Shown piece by piece: positions 15,293 to 24,383 of a stretch of 52,241 bases of DNA (its first letter is position 1; each line of letters begins with the position of its first letter). A program made the translations under genes and the position numbers. The DNA comes from an uncultured Azohydromonas sp. (GTDB taxonomy: Bacteria; Pseudomonadota; Gammaproteobacteria; Burkholderiales; Burkholderiaceae_C). Where the stretch lies: positions 1 to 52,241 of the forward strand of contig NZ_CALAOH010000215.1 in NCBI RefSeq assembly GCF_937926365.1, in the 5' to 3' direction. The notes below the pieces were generated by a model that saw nothing but the letters and a program-made list of their open reading frames with translations, had not been told where the DNA came from and searched no databases.

Positions 15293-16803
15293 AATGTCGC
15301 ATTGCCGGCCAAGTACAGATGTCGCATGGCCGGCAATGGCAGGTCAAGCCGCGGTCGTGCTGAGTTGCTCGATGGCGGAGTGCAAGTCGTCCACCGTGAA
15401 GCGCTGGGAGCGTTTGGTGCCGGGAGCGGGCTTGCTCTGGCGCACCGGTGCGCCGGCGTGGGTACGCGAAGGCGTACTGGCGGCACGACGGTCGTCGCGC
15501 TGGGCCTGCAGCAGCTGCGCCACCTGCAGGGCGTGGCTCAGGCGCTTGTGCTCGACGACGGCGCCGGCGTCGATGGTTTGCAGCCGGTCGTAGCGCTCGT
15601 AGGGGATCACATGGCCCTGAGCACGCAGCTCAATGCGGCCATCGGGGTACTCCCAGACGTCGATGTAGCGCATGGCCAGCGAGCGGGTGTCCGGGGTGTC
15701 AGGCAGCAGGTAGATGACGCTGTCGTGCTGCAGCGTGAGCGACTGGGAGACTTTGCGCTGCACACGCCAGGTGAGAATGGCATCGAGGTCCTCGTCGCTG
15801 CGCAGCGGCCGGTGCGCGTCGAAGGTGCTGCGAGGGGGCTTGGCAAAGCGCGCGTTGTAGTCGGCCATGAAATGCGGCACGAACGCGTTGGCCGCCTCGC
15901 GCGAGCAGATGCCGCGCAGGCGCAGTTCCTTGACCAGGCGGTCCTGCAGCGTGAGGTGGGCGCGCTCGACGCGGCCCTTGGCTTGGCTGGAGTTGGCGCA
16001 CCAGCCCTCGATGTTGAGCTCGTAGAGCGCGCGGCCGAATTGCGTGACGCCACGGCCCGATTGGGCCGATTCGTTGGTCGGGCGGAAGATGCCCGCCTTG
16101 TCGCTGTAGAAGGCCACGGGCTTGCCGTGGCGGCGCAGGTAGCCGTGCAGCGCCTCGAAGTAGGCAAACGTCGACTCGGTGGGCACGAAGTGCAGCTGCA
16201 TCAGCCGGCTGGTTGCGTCATCGACGAAAACCAGCAGCGTGCACGGCTCGGCCCGGTCCTCGAACCAGGCGTGATCGCTGCCGTCGATCTGCACCAGCTC
16301 GCCCAGGCACGCGCGGCGGCTGCGGGGCTGGTGCACCGGCCCCAGGCGCTGCTTGCGCGGCACCCACAGGCCCGCGGCGATCATGAGCTGGCGCACCGTC
16401 TCCTTGCTCAGCAGCACGCCATGGCTCTCTTGCAGCTTCTCGGCCGCCAGCGTCGGGCCGAAGTCGGCGTAGTGCTTGCGGATCAGCCCGATGGCGCGCT
16501 CGGCCAGCCCGGCGGGCAACTGGTGGTTGCTGGGCCGCCCGCGCTTGAGCGAGAGCAGCCCCGTGGCGCCTTGCGCCCTGTAGCGCAGCAGCAGCCGCTC
16601 AACTTGGCGCCGGCTCAGCCCCAGCCGCTGCGCGGCCTGACCCACCCGCAGCCCGCCATCGACCACCGCCTGGATGGTCTTGAGCCGGTCCACCTCTCTC
16701 ATGCTCATCGTGATCGTCGCTCCATCCCTGGCCATGCCCTCGTTCCCGCCGACTCAAAGGGCGGGGACTGTGCGACATGTCTACTTTGCTGGAATGCGAC
16801 ATT
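15293..16803 (-). mobile_element. ISNCY/IS1202-like insertion sequence
   Basis: The roughly 1.5-kb element has related ends. The left reads AATGTCGCATTGCCGG with a second ATGTCGCA about 20 bp in. The right, read inward, is AATGTCGCATTCCAGC with ATGTCGCA at the same offset. A single transposase gene fills it. No target duplication could be matched at the flanks. IS1202-type elements usually make long ones, so the junction may be old or rearranged. Confidence 0.8.
15344..16735 (-). CDS. ISNCY/IS1202-like transposase
   Basis: The 463-residue protein begins with helix-turn-helix segments (MREVDRLKTIQAVVDGGL, AAQRLGLSRRQVERLLLRY, about 12-55). It then has an rve-type DDE core: LVQIDGSDHAWFED (first Asp, about 150), TLLVFVDDATSRLMQ, and SSQAKGRVERAHLTLQDRLV (catalytic Glu, about 255). 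The C-terminal tail is basic and Pro-rich. ATG 16735 is the longest start, but the internal MSMREVDRLK ATG nine codons later matches the usual family start. The reading frame is complete, so the element may be active. Confidence 0.88.
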   Translation of the reverse strand: MARDGATITMSMREVDRLKTIQAVVDGGLRVGQAAQRLGLSRRQVERLLLRYRAQGATGLLSLKRGRPSNHQLPAGLAERAIGLIRKHYADFGPTLAAEKLQESHGVLLSKETVRQLMIAAGLWVPRKQRLGPVHQPRSRRACLGELVQIDGSDHAWFEDRAEPCTLLVFVDDATSRLMQLHFVPTESTFAYFEALHGYLRRHGKPVAFYSDKAGIFRPTNESAQSGRGVTQFGRALYELNIEGWCANSSQAKGRVERAHLTLQDRLVKELRLRGICSREAANAFVPHFMADYNARFAKPPRSTFDAHRPLRSDEDLDAILTWRVQRKVSQSLTLQHDSVIYLLPDTPDTRSLAMRYIDVWEYPDGRIELRAQGHVIPYERYDRLQTIDAGAVVEHKRLSHALQVAQLLQAQRDDRRAASTPSRTHAGAPVRQSKPAPGTKRSQRFTVDDLHSAIEQLSTTAA

Positions 16804-16952
16804 ACTAATTGGCGCCTACAGGCGAGGTCGTGCCAATGGAAATTATGTGAAGTTGGGTGCTGTCGCATCTACAGCGGTGGTGACCCATGCCGCCAGGACG
16901 GGGGCAACTAAGGCTTGTGCTCGGAAGTCCGCTTTGTGCCCCAAGCAGACCG

Positions 16953-17147
16953 TTACGCATCAAGAATGGCCGGCCGAAACCAGTTGTCCAACGAGCGCTG
17001 CGGCGTCGGGCAGCTTGGCGCGCGGATAACGTCGATGCCATCGCTGAGCTCAATCTTTCGACTTGGACAAGCGCGCACGCTAAACCCTTCAACGAATAGA
17101 CGGCCGCAAAGTTGGCAAATGGTCTGCGCGTCTCGTTGTGCTGACAT
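16953..17147 (-). CDS. Small Cys-containing hypothetical protein downstream of the STAND gene
   Basis: The 64-residue frame begins MSAQRDAQTICQLCGRLF and ends with a DNWFRP motif. It has one CxxC pair and later single cysteines (RACPSRK, APSCPT), compatible with a small zinc ribbon. Its ATG lies 22 bp after the stop of the STAND gene in the same direction, so it would be the last gene of that operon. It is too short for a firm call. It could instead be a degraded gene at the edge of the IS. Confidence 0.45.
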   Translation of the reverse strand: MSAQRDAQTICQLCGRLFVEGFSVRACPSRKIELSDGIDVIRAPSCPTPQRSLDNWFRPAILDA

Positions 17148-17169
17148 TCCGCGTCAGCTGCACTCTGCC

Positions 17170-20100
17170 TCAGAGTAGCTTGAGAGCGTCACCTGGATTT
17201 ATGCCCGTGACACTGCAACCCACCACGAGCACCTCCTTTAGGCCAGCGTCGCCTGCACGAACCTGGCGTACCGTCTGCGTGATGGACGGAACGGCAACCG
17301 AGGGCATCGAGAACTGCGCGGGCAGCCGGGTCTGCTGGTTGAGCCGCTCTGCGAGGAAACGCGCGACAGGTCTGTCAATACTGTGCGCGAAGAAAAGTGT
17401 CATGCCCCATCGCACGGTAGCCGCCATCCGCAGCGACGCGACGACCAGTGTGCGGGCCTGCACGTCGTCGGAATGGCAAACGCGCACAGCTGCTCCAAAG
17501 TTTACGACTTGGTCTCGGCCGACAAACTGGATGACCTCGGCTGCGGCGGCGTTCGGCGCCATGGTGAGGCCGGCCTGAAGACGATTCAGGATAGGCAGCA
17601 CGTCGACCTTGTTCGCATCGCGGGCCTCGGCGATCCAGCACTCAAGAAGTTCGCTCGGCTCGCCCGAGGCCAGAAGGAGGCCAACCGCCAGCATTCCAGG
17701 CAGCAGTTCCTCGGCCATGACGGTCGCGGTACCCGGCGCTCCACGCCGCGCATGGAGTTCGCCGGCGACGTTGGCCATGCCCATGACGTAGCGGAAGAAG
17801 CTTGGCGACGTACCGCCCACAAGCTCGCGCAGCATGAGCGATTTCGACCCGTTGAGCCGCGTGATGAGGTTATCGCTTCGCAGTAAGACGGAAACTCGGT
17901 CAAACATCGCACTTGAGGCGTCGGGCCAGTGAGCCTCAAGGAAAGCGACCTGAGTCACAAGAAGTCCGACTCGTAGGGCTTGACCAGGAGTCAACTCGTC
18001 GACGGCGAGGTCGGGCTGGCTCGCGCGGCCAAAGGCAATTTCCAAGGGCTTGCCATCGGGGAGAAGTCGGCCGGGGTTTTCGAAGAGCTGTGCCGTGGCG
18101 TTCGCGGCCTGGAGGATGGCTTCCCAGCGCTTGTCGCCTTCGGCCCACGCCTGAGGCGGCAGCAGCAGCACCACCTCGGTCAGAAGCGCGCTGCAGCGCC
18201 GAAGTTGTCCCGCTCGCAATGCGCAGTACGACGCATCGATGAGAAGGCCGACGCGGGTCGCCTCAAACCCATCGTTCTGTTGCCTGGCCCCTTGCTCGAA
18301 GAGCAGCGAGGCCCTGTCGAACTGCCCCAGCTTTGCGGCCGAGATTGCAGCCCGCCTGTAGGCGAACGGGTCGGTGACGGCCTGCGAGCCGAATCGCGCG
18401 ATGGTTGCGTCCCATGCCGACAATGCCGGACCATGGTGGTTGGACTGTCCCATCAAATTGATGCGCTGCTCCTCAATAACGGCACTCGGGCCGAAGAGGT
18501 CTGTAGCCCGGTCAAGGACAGCGAATCCGCCGGGTAAGTCACCGGCGTACTCGCTCAACACAATCGACTTCGCACGTGCGATCTGTGCTCCGTACAGCGG
18601 GAACTTGAGGGATTCGCAGGTGGCAAGTGCTTGGTCGAACGCCTCGAGCCACGGGGACCAGTCGGGGCTGTCTTTGTTGGCTTCCGCGATCCACCCGGTG
18701 TGCACGAACGCGCCCAGGTCACGAACGTGAGGCCAGTCAAGCATCTCATCGAACTGGTCGGCGAGCACCTGGTTCACCGGATTGGAGAGGAACGCCAGGA
18801 GGTCGTTGAAGTCACGCAGCGTCCGCACCCCACCCGCACGCAGAGACAAGAAGAACTGAAACGTCGTGGCGCTCTGGGGAGGAGCGAACCCCGGCAGGGC
18901 CGGCATGGCCTTCATGTTCGCGATGCCGTCGGCTATGAAGGACGCCCCGGGCTCCTGCGTTTGGACTGCACTCGAGACGGCGTCGAGCATCACTTCCATC
19001 GGAAGCGCGACATGCTTGCCCAGCAGCGTCATGTCGTACATGACGCGGTTGAGCGTCCAGTGCACATCGGAAACACGCGGCCCAATTTCGTCCCGCCATG
19101 CGCGTGCAAACTCCTCTAGGCGTGATGGGTCTTCAACCTCCGCGACGAGGAACTGGAGATGCCGCAACGAAGGCATCGCGGACTTCAGCGCGACATGCAC
19201 CGGGCCGTTGTCGAAGCCAAGATGCAACACCCAGGAGCAGTGCGAGAAGACCCGTCGCTGGACGTCATCATCTGCTGTCACAATGTTCTGGACGCTGAGC
19301 AATAGGCGTGGTGCGTCAAGCGCGATGAACGCATGAAAAACCAGTGCGCCAGCGTCATTCGGTGTGATGGACTTGCAGGCGGAGATGGAGTCAAAAACCT
19401 TTGAGTGGACGGCGCGATGCTGCTCCGCGGTCCACGTGACGTTGACTTCGCCGCGAAGAATCTGAGTGACGCGATAACGCCCGTCGCCGAGTTCCTCGAG
19501 CCAGCGCCCGTTCAGGGTGGTCAGCACAGCCTGCGCACCGGTGAGCTTGGGCGGCAGTCCCGCGAGATTGAGCAGCATCTCGCGGGTCGGTGCAACCACG
19601 AACTCGCCGGCCTCAAGCGCAAACTGACTTGTCTCGGCGTTCACTGACGCGTCCAGCAGCTCGCGCGCCATTTGCTTGGCTGACTGCGTGCCGGGCGAAG
19701 GAGTGACAAGCGTCGAGACGTCGAGCGCAGGCCAACCCTGGTCGCGGAGTTCGACCAGCCGGACGTGCACGAGCGCAGGGTGACCACCCGACTGGAGGGC
19801 GATGAGCTGGCCCCACGAGTTCGCAAGGTCCTGGCTGCTGCAACCGAAGTCGACGCAGTGCTCCGCAACCTCAGGCTGCGCCATGGCGGGCACAACGACA
19901 ACCTCCACGCCCCATGAGGTCGCCACCTCCCGCTCGAGCGCTTCGGTGTGCCCTTGCGCCGTGAAGAGCAGCGCGATACCAGCGACGCTCGCGCGGTGCA
20001 CAAGTTGCCGCAGGCTCGCGGCATAGACGCGTCGGGCGTTCGCCGACGTATCCAGGTCGTCGAGAATCAGCAGGGATGGCCCATCAGGCCGGTCAATCGT

Positions 20101-21204
20101 AAGTGCGAGCAGCCGCAGCGCTTCCGACGTGGCAGCTGGCGTTCGCCCTGAAAGTTCAGTCCAGCGCGCATCGAGGCCGGCGTCGCGTGCGACAACCTGC
20201 GCAATCGTGGTCTTGCCCTTGAACACCGAGCCGACGAGAAGTACTGCGTCACGCCGGATGACGCGCTCAGAAACAGCGTCCACCAGCGCTTGGCGGCGAA
20301 GCAGCGCTCGCGGAGGACTGGGGGGCGCCCCCTGCAGAAGCGCCAGATTCGCGAAGTTTGCCTGCAGCGAAGACAGCTGCGCGGCCGCCACGAGCAGCCC
20401 GCCCGCGCCTCTTAGCGGCATCTCAAGCGTGACCGTCGTTGCCTTCTCAATTTGCAGCCACAGCGAGGTCTTGTCGAGCTTGCGCGCGTCCGGTGAGGCC
20501 TTCAGTACCTGCTTCCAGCAGTAGGCCAAGAGTTCGTTCTTGACCGTCCGTGCGGCGCTCCGGGGCTGTTTGGCCAAGACGAGCGCATCGCCGATTCGCT
20601 CGAGAACAGTTTGCTCGACGACCTCCACGTCCGGCTGGCCAGTCAGCCAGGTGAATCGCTGGAACAGTCTCGTCTGCAGGTCGCGCACGGTCGCAGACGC
20701 CAGAAACGCTCGAATGGGCTGGTTGTCCTCGAGGCTCGCAAGCAATTGCTGTCTGAGGGCCTCCGCCATCACGGGATCGAACGCGGCCTTCCCCCACGCC
20801 TCGATGCCAGGCAAGCCGCCGAACCGGGCATCGCGCTCTTTCGCGATGTTCGACGTCGTCAGGTAGACGAACTTGACCTGACGGGTTGGAGAGCGTTCCG
20901 TGGTTGCCCAGAAATTCCGGATGGCGTCGCGTGCGTTCTGCGAGTTCAGAGACACGCCGTCCTCGGTTCGCTTGACCTGCACCGTCGTGGTTTCGGAAGA
21001 GCTCACCCGGTCGATGTCCTCAGCACCCTCCAGGAACAGTACCTCGTCGTCCGCCAACATCACCCAGCTTTCGATAGACCGCCAGATTTGGTAGTCATAC
21101 CCACCCATCGCGCCGAGGGCCTCGCGTTGGGGCGTGCGCGGGAGCGGTTCGAGCGGGGTTTCTGCTTGCAGTTGCGGCGAAGGGGCGGCCATGGCGGCGG
21201 TCAT
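17170..21204 (-). CDS. STAND NTPase with DUF4297/Cap4-like nuclease N-terminus (Avs-like)
   Basis: This 1344-residue multidomain protein has an N-terminal block with GGYDYQIWRSIESWVML (34-50), FLEGAEDID (57-65) and TTTVQVKRTEDG (72-83), the pattern of DUF4297/Cap4 PD-(D/E)XK nucleases (YQ, E-D, QVK). A P-loop NTPase follows, with Walker A GSVFKGKTT (325-333) and Walker B LLILDDLD (378-385). Roughly 750 residues of helical repeats resembling TPR-like sensor arrays follow, ending LKEVLVVGCSVTGINPGDAL. This nuclease-STAND-sensor layout is that of Avs anti-phage proteins, in which binding of a conserved phage protein triggers oligomerisation and DNA degradation. The defence role is inferred. ATG 21204 or 21192 could be the start. 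Codon use is less G/C-extreme than in its neighbours. Confidence 0.8.
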   Translation of the reverse strand: MTAAMAAPSPQLQAETPLEPLPRTPQREALGAMGGYDYQIWRSIESWVMLADDEVLFLEGAEDIDRVSSSETTTVQVKRTEDGVSLNSQNARDAIRNFWATTERSPTRQVKFVYLTTSNIAKERDARFGGLPGIEAWGKAAFDPVMAEALRQQLLASLEDNQPIRAFLASATVRDLQTRLFQRFTWLTGQPDVEVVEQTVLERIGDALVLAKQPRSAARTVKNELLAYCWKQVLKASPDARKLDKTSLWLQIEKATTVTLEMPLRGAGGLLVAAAQLSSLQANFANLALLQGAPPSPPRALLRRQALVDAVSERVIRRDAVLLVGSVFKGKTTIAQVVARDAGLDARWTELSGRTPAATSEALRLLALTIDRPDGPSLLILDDLDTSANARRVYAASLRQLVHRASVAGIALLFTAQGHTEALEREVATSWGVEVVVVPAMAQPEVAEHCVDFGCSSQDLANSWGQLIALQSGGHPALVHVRLVELRDQGWPALDVSTLVTPSPGTQSAKQMARELLDASVNAETSQFALEAGEFVVAPTREMLLNLAGLPPKLTGAQAVLTTLNGRWLEELGDGRYRVTQILRGEVNVTWTAEQHRAVHSKVFDSISACKSITPNDAGALVFHAFIALDAPRLLLSVQNIVTADDDVQRRVFSHCSWVLHLGFDNGPVHVALKSAMPSLRHLQFLVAEVEDPSRLEEFARAWRDEIGPRVSDVHWTLNRVMYDMTLLGKHVALPMEVMLDAVSSAVQTQEPGASFIADGIANMKAMPALPGFAPPQSATTFQFFLSLRAGGVRTLRDFNDLLAFLSNPVNQVLADQFDEMLDWPHVRDLGAFVHTGWIAEANKDSPDWSPWLEAFDQALATCESLKFPLYGAQIARAKSIVLSEYAGDLPGGFAVLDRATDLFGPSAVIEEQRINLMGQSNHHGPALSAWDATIARFGSQAVTDPFAYRRAAISAAKLGQFDRASLLFEQGARQQNDGFEATRVGLLIDASYCALRAGQLRRCSALLTEVVLLLPPQAWAEGDKRWEAILQAANATAQLFENPGRLLPDGKPLEIAFGRASQPDLAVDELTPGQALRVGLLVTQVAFLEAHWPDASSAMFDRVSVLLRSDNLITRLNGSKSLMLRELVGGTSPSFFRYVMGMANVAGELHARRGAPGTATVMAEELLPGMLAVGLLLASGEPSELLECWIAEARDANKVDVLPILNRLQAGLTMAPNAAAAEVIQFVGRDQVVNFGAAVRVCHSDDVQARTLVVASLRMAATVRWGMTLFFAHSIDRPVARFLAERLNQQTRLPAQFSMPSVAVPSITQTVRQVRAGDAGLKEVLVVGCSVTGINPGDALKLL

Positions 21205-21222
21205 TCCTGGCCGTGGCGCGTG

Positions 21223-21542
21223 TCAGGCCGGGTCGCCCATGAAGTCTCGACCGAACTCAGGGGCGAGCAGGTCGCCATTGGCGCCCCTGCACTCAATCCA
21301 CGGGCCCGACAGGTGCCCCCCGCCGTCCCATGCCTCCAGCGCCGCGGCTGCCTCAGCGACGTGCTCGATGCAGTACCCCCACTCGTGACCAATCGGGTCG
21401 ATGTTGACCACAACCGCCCGGGTGAAGTTGTACTGCTTCGTCGCGCAGATCCTGAAGGCCCGCAGAGACAGTAGTTCGAAGGGCTCTGAGAAGCCAGGCT
21501 TGCGATGAATTCCGGCAGGAGTTCGTTGAGGTCAGAGGTCAT
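21223..21542 (-). CDS. Small hypothetical gene upstream of the STAND gene, apparently frameshifted
   Basis: Two frames each carry half of what looks like one roughly 105-residue protein. From ATG 21542 the first frame reads MTSDLNELLPEFIASLA. The second frame then continues GFSEPFELLSLRAFRICATK, VVNIDPIGHEWGYCIEHV and ECRGANGDLLAPEFGRDF and stops at 21223, only 18 bp before the STAND start. The shift falls near 21490-21510. It may be a mutation, a sequencing error or, less likely, a programmed shift. Alternatively the second frame alone starts at GTG 21411 (62 residues). The close spacing implies co-transcription with the STAND gene. No family is recognised. Confidence 0.5.
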
Positions 21543-21744
21543 GATGGCTGCACGTTCTTCGGCCGTAGGGAGAGCTTGCCACGGAATTGGCAAGGGCCGT
21601 GTACATACAGAGCGTGTCTGCTATGCAGCAGCAGGCGGTTGGGCGGAGCCGCGAGGCCAGTGGCGACGGTGCTTCGTGTTACCGGAGAGCCGCCACTGGC
21701 GACCAGTTTCTCCTGGCCGAACGCGGTCACTGACGCAACCATTT

Positions 21745-22668
21745 TCATGCAGCGGCCTTGAATTCCCGGAACCGCCTGGCCAGCCGGTCCTGATCCGGTC
21801 GGTCATGGCTGCGCTGCGGCAAATGCAGCCGACTGCCGTGCAGCCGCTTGAGCGCTTCCAGCATCGGGCCATCGTTCTGGGCACGCAGCCGCTCGGCGAC
21901 GTGCACGATGTAGTCTGGGTCGATACCGATGAGATGGGCGTCGAACGCGGCGTGGTGGATCTTGGACAGCGGAATGCCGTTGGGCACGACAGGCTGCCCC
22001 CAGTCCTCATGGCGGTCGGCAATGATGTGGGCCGCATCCAGCAGCATGGGCTCCGGCAGCCCGGAAAGCGCGCAGCGTCCCTGGTAGGCCGAGATCACGG
22101 CGTCCCTGAACGACGCCTGGTGCAGGCGCTGCTTGACCATGCGCAGTGCATAGCGGCGCTCGGCCGCCTCGCCGCCAAGGCGCTGCTCGCCCGGCAGACC
22201 GAAGGCCACGCGCGCCTTCAGGCCCTGCCGGTCCCAGCCCGCGATGAAGGCCGGCACGATGGCGTGGTAGCGGCCCGGCGAGATGCCCAGGAAGTACAGC
22301 AGCGGGATCTGCTGCTCCCAGGCCTCGCGCAGCCAGCGGTTGTCCGCTGCATCGGCATCCGTGCCCATGAAGGCGTAGTCGACGCTCTCCTCGCCCTCGT
22401 AGAGCTGCTGGTGGACCTGGCGCTGGTCGTCGTACCAGATGCGGTTGCCGGCGCGCGGGTAGACCGTGCGGATGGAGAGCAGGTGGCGCATGCTGCGCGG
22501 CTTGAAGATGCCGCGCTGCGGGTTGACGAGCGGGACGCGCTGGCCCTGCCAGATGAAGCCCGCCTTCAAGTGCTCCGAGGTCAAGGCGTCGTGACGCTCC
22601 TGCAGGGCGCGCACGTGGCCGAAGGCAGCCCGGCGCAGCACGGCGTCCTCGGTGTCCTCCAGGCTCAT
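21745..22668 (-). CDS. HNH endonuclease with possible PUA/SRA-like N-terminal domain
   Basis: The 307-residue protein has a C-terminal HNH_2-type nuclease: CALSGLPEPMLLDAAHIIA, then NGIPLSKIHHAAFDAHLIGI (about 205-255), with the paired His and Asn/His expected for the beta-beta-alpha metal site. The N-terminal 180 residues (GFIWQGQRVPLVNPQRGIF, RIWYDD, VDYAFMG, LLYFLGISPGRYHAIVPAFI) resemble PUA/SRA-like readers fused to HNH in modification-dependent restriction enzymes. That part is inferred. Its ATG overlaps the stop of the methyltransferase-HNH gene (ATGA), so the two proteins are translationally coupled and probably work together. Confidence 0.8.
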   Translation of the reverse strand: MSLEDTEDAVLRRAAFGHVRALQERHDALTSEHLKAGFIWQGQRVPLVNPQRGIFKPRSMRHLLSIRTVYPRAGNRIWYDDQRQVHQQLYEGEESVDYAFMGTDADAADNRWLREAWEQQIPLLYFLGISPGRYHAIVPAFIAGWDRQGLKARVAFGLPGEQRLGGEAAERRYALRMVKQRLHQASFRDAVISAYQGRCALSGLPEPMLLDAAHIIADRHEDWGQPVVPNGIPLSKIHHAAFDAHLIGIDPDYIVHVAERLRAQNDGPMLEALKRLHGSRLHLPQRSHDRPDQDRLARRFREFKAAA

Positions 22669-24383
22669 GCTGCAGTTCCTTCCCTGGGGCCGCGTGCCGA
22701 GGGTACCCATCGCTCCACCCCGCGCTGCAGGGCGGTGAGCTCCACGGCTTCGCGCAGACGGATGAACAGGTCTTCTTCCCATGCGACCGATCCGCCAATG
22801 CGGCGTCCGAGCAGGTGTGCCGCCTGGCGGTCGAAGGCCTGCGGCGCTTCGTCGCGCAGCAGCTGCCAGCCGTGGACGACGCGCGAGCGGCAGTCCTGCA
22901 GCAGTTGCGCCGCGGGCAGCCGATCGGACTTCTGGGTGTTGACGCGGGCGTCCACCGGCAGCAGGTTCCACAGGTCGTTGCTGCCCCAGAGCGAGAACGG
23001 GATGACATGGTCCACCGCGAAGTCGGCAGTGAGCTTGCGACCCGACCAGGTACAGCGCTCGACGCCATGACGCAGGAAGACCTGGCGAGCCAAGCCCGTG
23101 GCGCGCTGCGGCTCGGCGCGCGCCAGCAGCAGGGGCAGCACCTCGCCACTTCGAATGCCTTGCCGATGGCCAAAGCGCTCGGTGAGCTGTGCCCAGCGCA
23201 GCACCACGGCGTCGTTGATCCAGTGGCCCAGGAGGCTCAGCTCGCGCCAGAGGCTGGCATCCATCAGCACCTGATCCTGCGTCCGGTCGAACTCGAAAAC
23301 GGCCCCTGTCTCGAGCGCGCCGCCGGCGAACTGCACCGGGCCGTCCCGGATGGTCTGCCCGATGACGCGCAGCGTGGTCTCCATGGCACGCTGGCGCTCA
23401 GGCGGCAGCCGGCCGCGGGCGAGGTCGAGTTGCCACGCGGCGAGCCCGCCATGCTCGCCAGCCTGTGCGTACGGGGCCATGAGTGCGGTCAGGGCCCGGC
23501 GGAACTTGACCGGTTTGCCGCCCGCACCCTCTGCCTGCGATTGCGGGATGGGGCGCTGCGACGCAAAGATGGGCCAGTAGTAGCCGAGCCACTTTTCGGC
23601 CAGGCGCCTGAGCGGCACCCCTACCCGCCCATCAGCGTTCCAGGTCGCGCAGCGCGGCTCCTGGAGCGCCAGCTCCGCCAGGGCGCGGAAGAGCGCGAGC
23701 TTGTAGGTCGCGACCTTCTTGTCGCGGTTGAGGATGCCTTCGATCTGGTCCACCGCGCGCAAGGCGGCTCCCGAGCGCAGCTCCAGCAGCAGCGTCGCCC
23801 AGCGCGTGCCGGCACGGCCCAGCACATCCTCGCTGTCCCAGCGGCCGATCTGCTGGAAGCCCAGCCGCTCGAAGAGCAGCTGCACGTACGCCGGCGCATA
23901 GGCCTTGAAGAGCCGTCCCTGCGCGTCTCGCTCCCCTGCCCCGATGTCGGTACGCGACAGGGGCAGCGACAGCAGCAGCCGGCCGTGGGGCCGCAGCAGG
24001 CTCTTCAGCGCCCAGGCGGCATCAAAGAGCTCCGCCTCGCCCACATGCATCAGCACCGCGCTGCACAGCAGGCCATCGAAGTTGCCGCCGAACGGCTCGC
24101 CCAGCGCCGGCAGCGCAGCGGCGTCCAGGCGGCCTTCCAGCTCCGGATGCCGCGCCAGCGCCTGCGCGCGCAGCTCCGCGCACGGCTCGACACCGAAGGC
24201 CTGGAACCCGCTCGCCAACAGGCCTGCCAGATCCCGGCCGCTGCCGGCGCCAACGTCCAGCACCCGGCTGCCCGCGGGAAAGGCCGAAGCAAAGTAACGG
24301 GCTACAGGGCTGGCCACCGCCTCGTAGCGTTCGGCAATCTCGCGCGCACGGCTGGCGTAGACGTCAAGGGTGAGCTGATCCAT
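22665..24383 (-). CDS. Class I SAM methyltransferase fused to an HNH nuclease domain
   Basis: From ATG 24383 the product is 572 residues. Residues 41-51 are VLDVGAGSGRD, motif I of class I SAM methyltransferases, followed by a DGLLCSAVLMHVGEAELF block and LRPHGRLLLSLPLS. A middle helical region of unknown type follows. At about 444-490, CTWSGRKLTADFAVDHVIPF and LWNLLPVDARVNTQKSDRLP form an HNH nuclease motif. An extended start at 24452 adds an unconvincing Cys-rich leader. A methyltransferase and HNH in one chain, coupled to a second HNH protein, suggests a restriction-modification-like defence. The methyl acceptor is unknown: the fold resembles small-molecule methyltransferases more than classic DNA methyltransferases, as no NPPY/DPPY motif was seen. 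Confidence 0.8.
   Translation of the reverse strand: MDQLTLDVYASRAREIAERYEAVASPVARYFASAFPAGSRVLDVGAGSGRDLAGLLASGFQAFGVEPCAELRAQALARHPELEGRLDAAALPALGEPFGGNFDGLLCSAVLMHVGEAELFDAAWALKSLLRPHGRLLLSLPLSRTDIGAGERDAQGRLFKAYAPAYVQLLFERLGFQQIGRWDSEDVLGRAGTRWATLLLELRSGAALRAVDQIEGILNRDKKVATYKLALFRALAELALQEPRCATWNADGRVGVPLRRLAEKWLGYYWPIFASQRPIPQSQAEGAGGKPVKFRRALTALMAPYAQAGEHGGLAAWQLDLARGRLPPERQRAMETTLRVIGQTIRDGPVQFAGGALETGAVFEFDRTQDQVLMDASLWRELSLLGHWINDAVVLRWAQLTERFGHRQGIRSGEVLPLLLARAEPQRATGLARQVFLRHGVERCTWSGRKLTADFAVDHVIPFSLWGSNDLWNLLPVDARVNTQKSDRLPAAQLLQDCRSRVVHGWQLLRDEAPQAFDRQAAHLLGRRIGGSVAWEEDLFIRLREAVELTALQRGVERWVPSARGPREGTAA

Noticed and set aside
15302..17029. 575-codon plus-strand frame over the ISNCY/IS1202-like element
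   Set aside because: It is antisense to a transposase with clear helix-turn-helix and DDE motifs. The frame is Ala/Arg/Gln/His-rich and has no domain.
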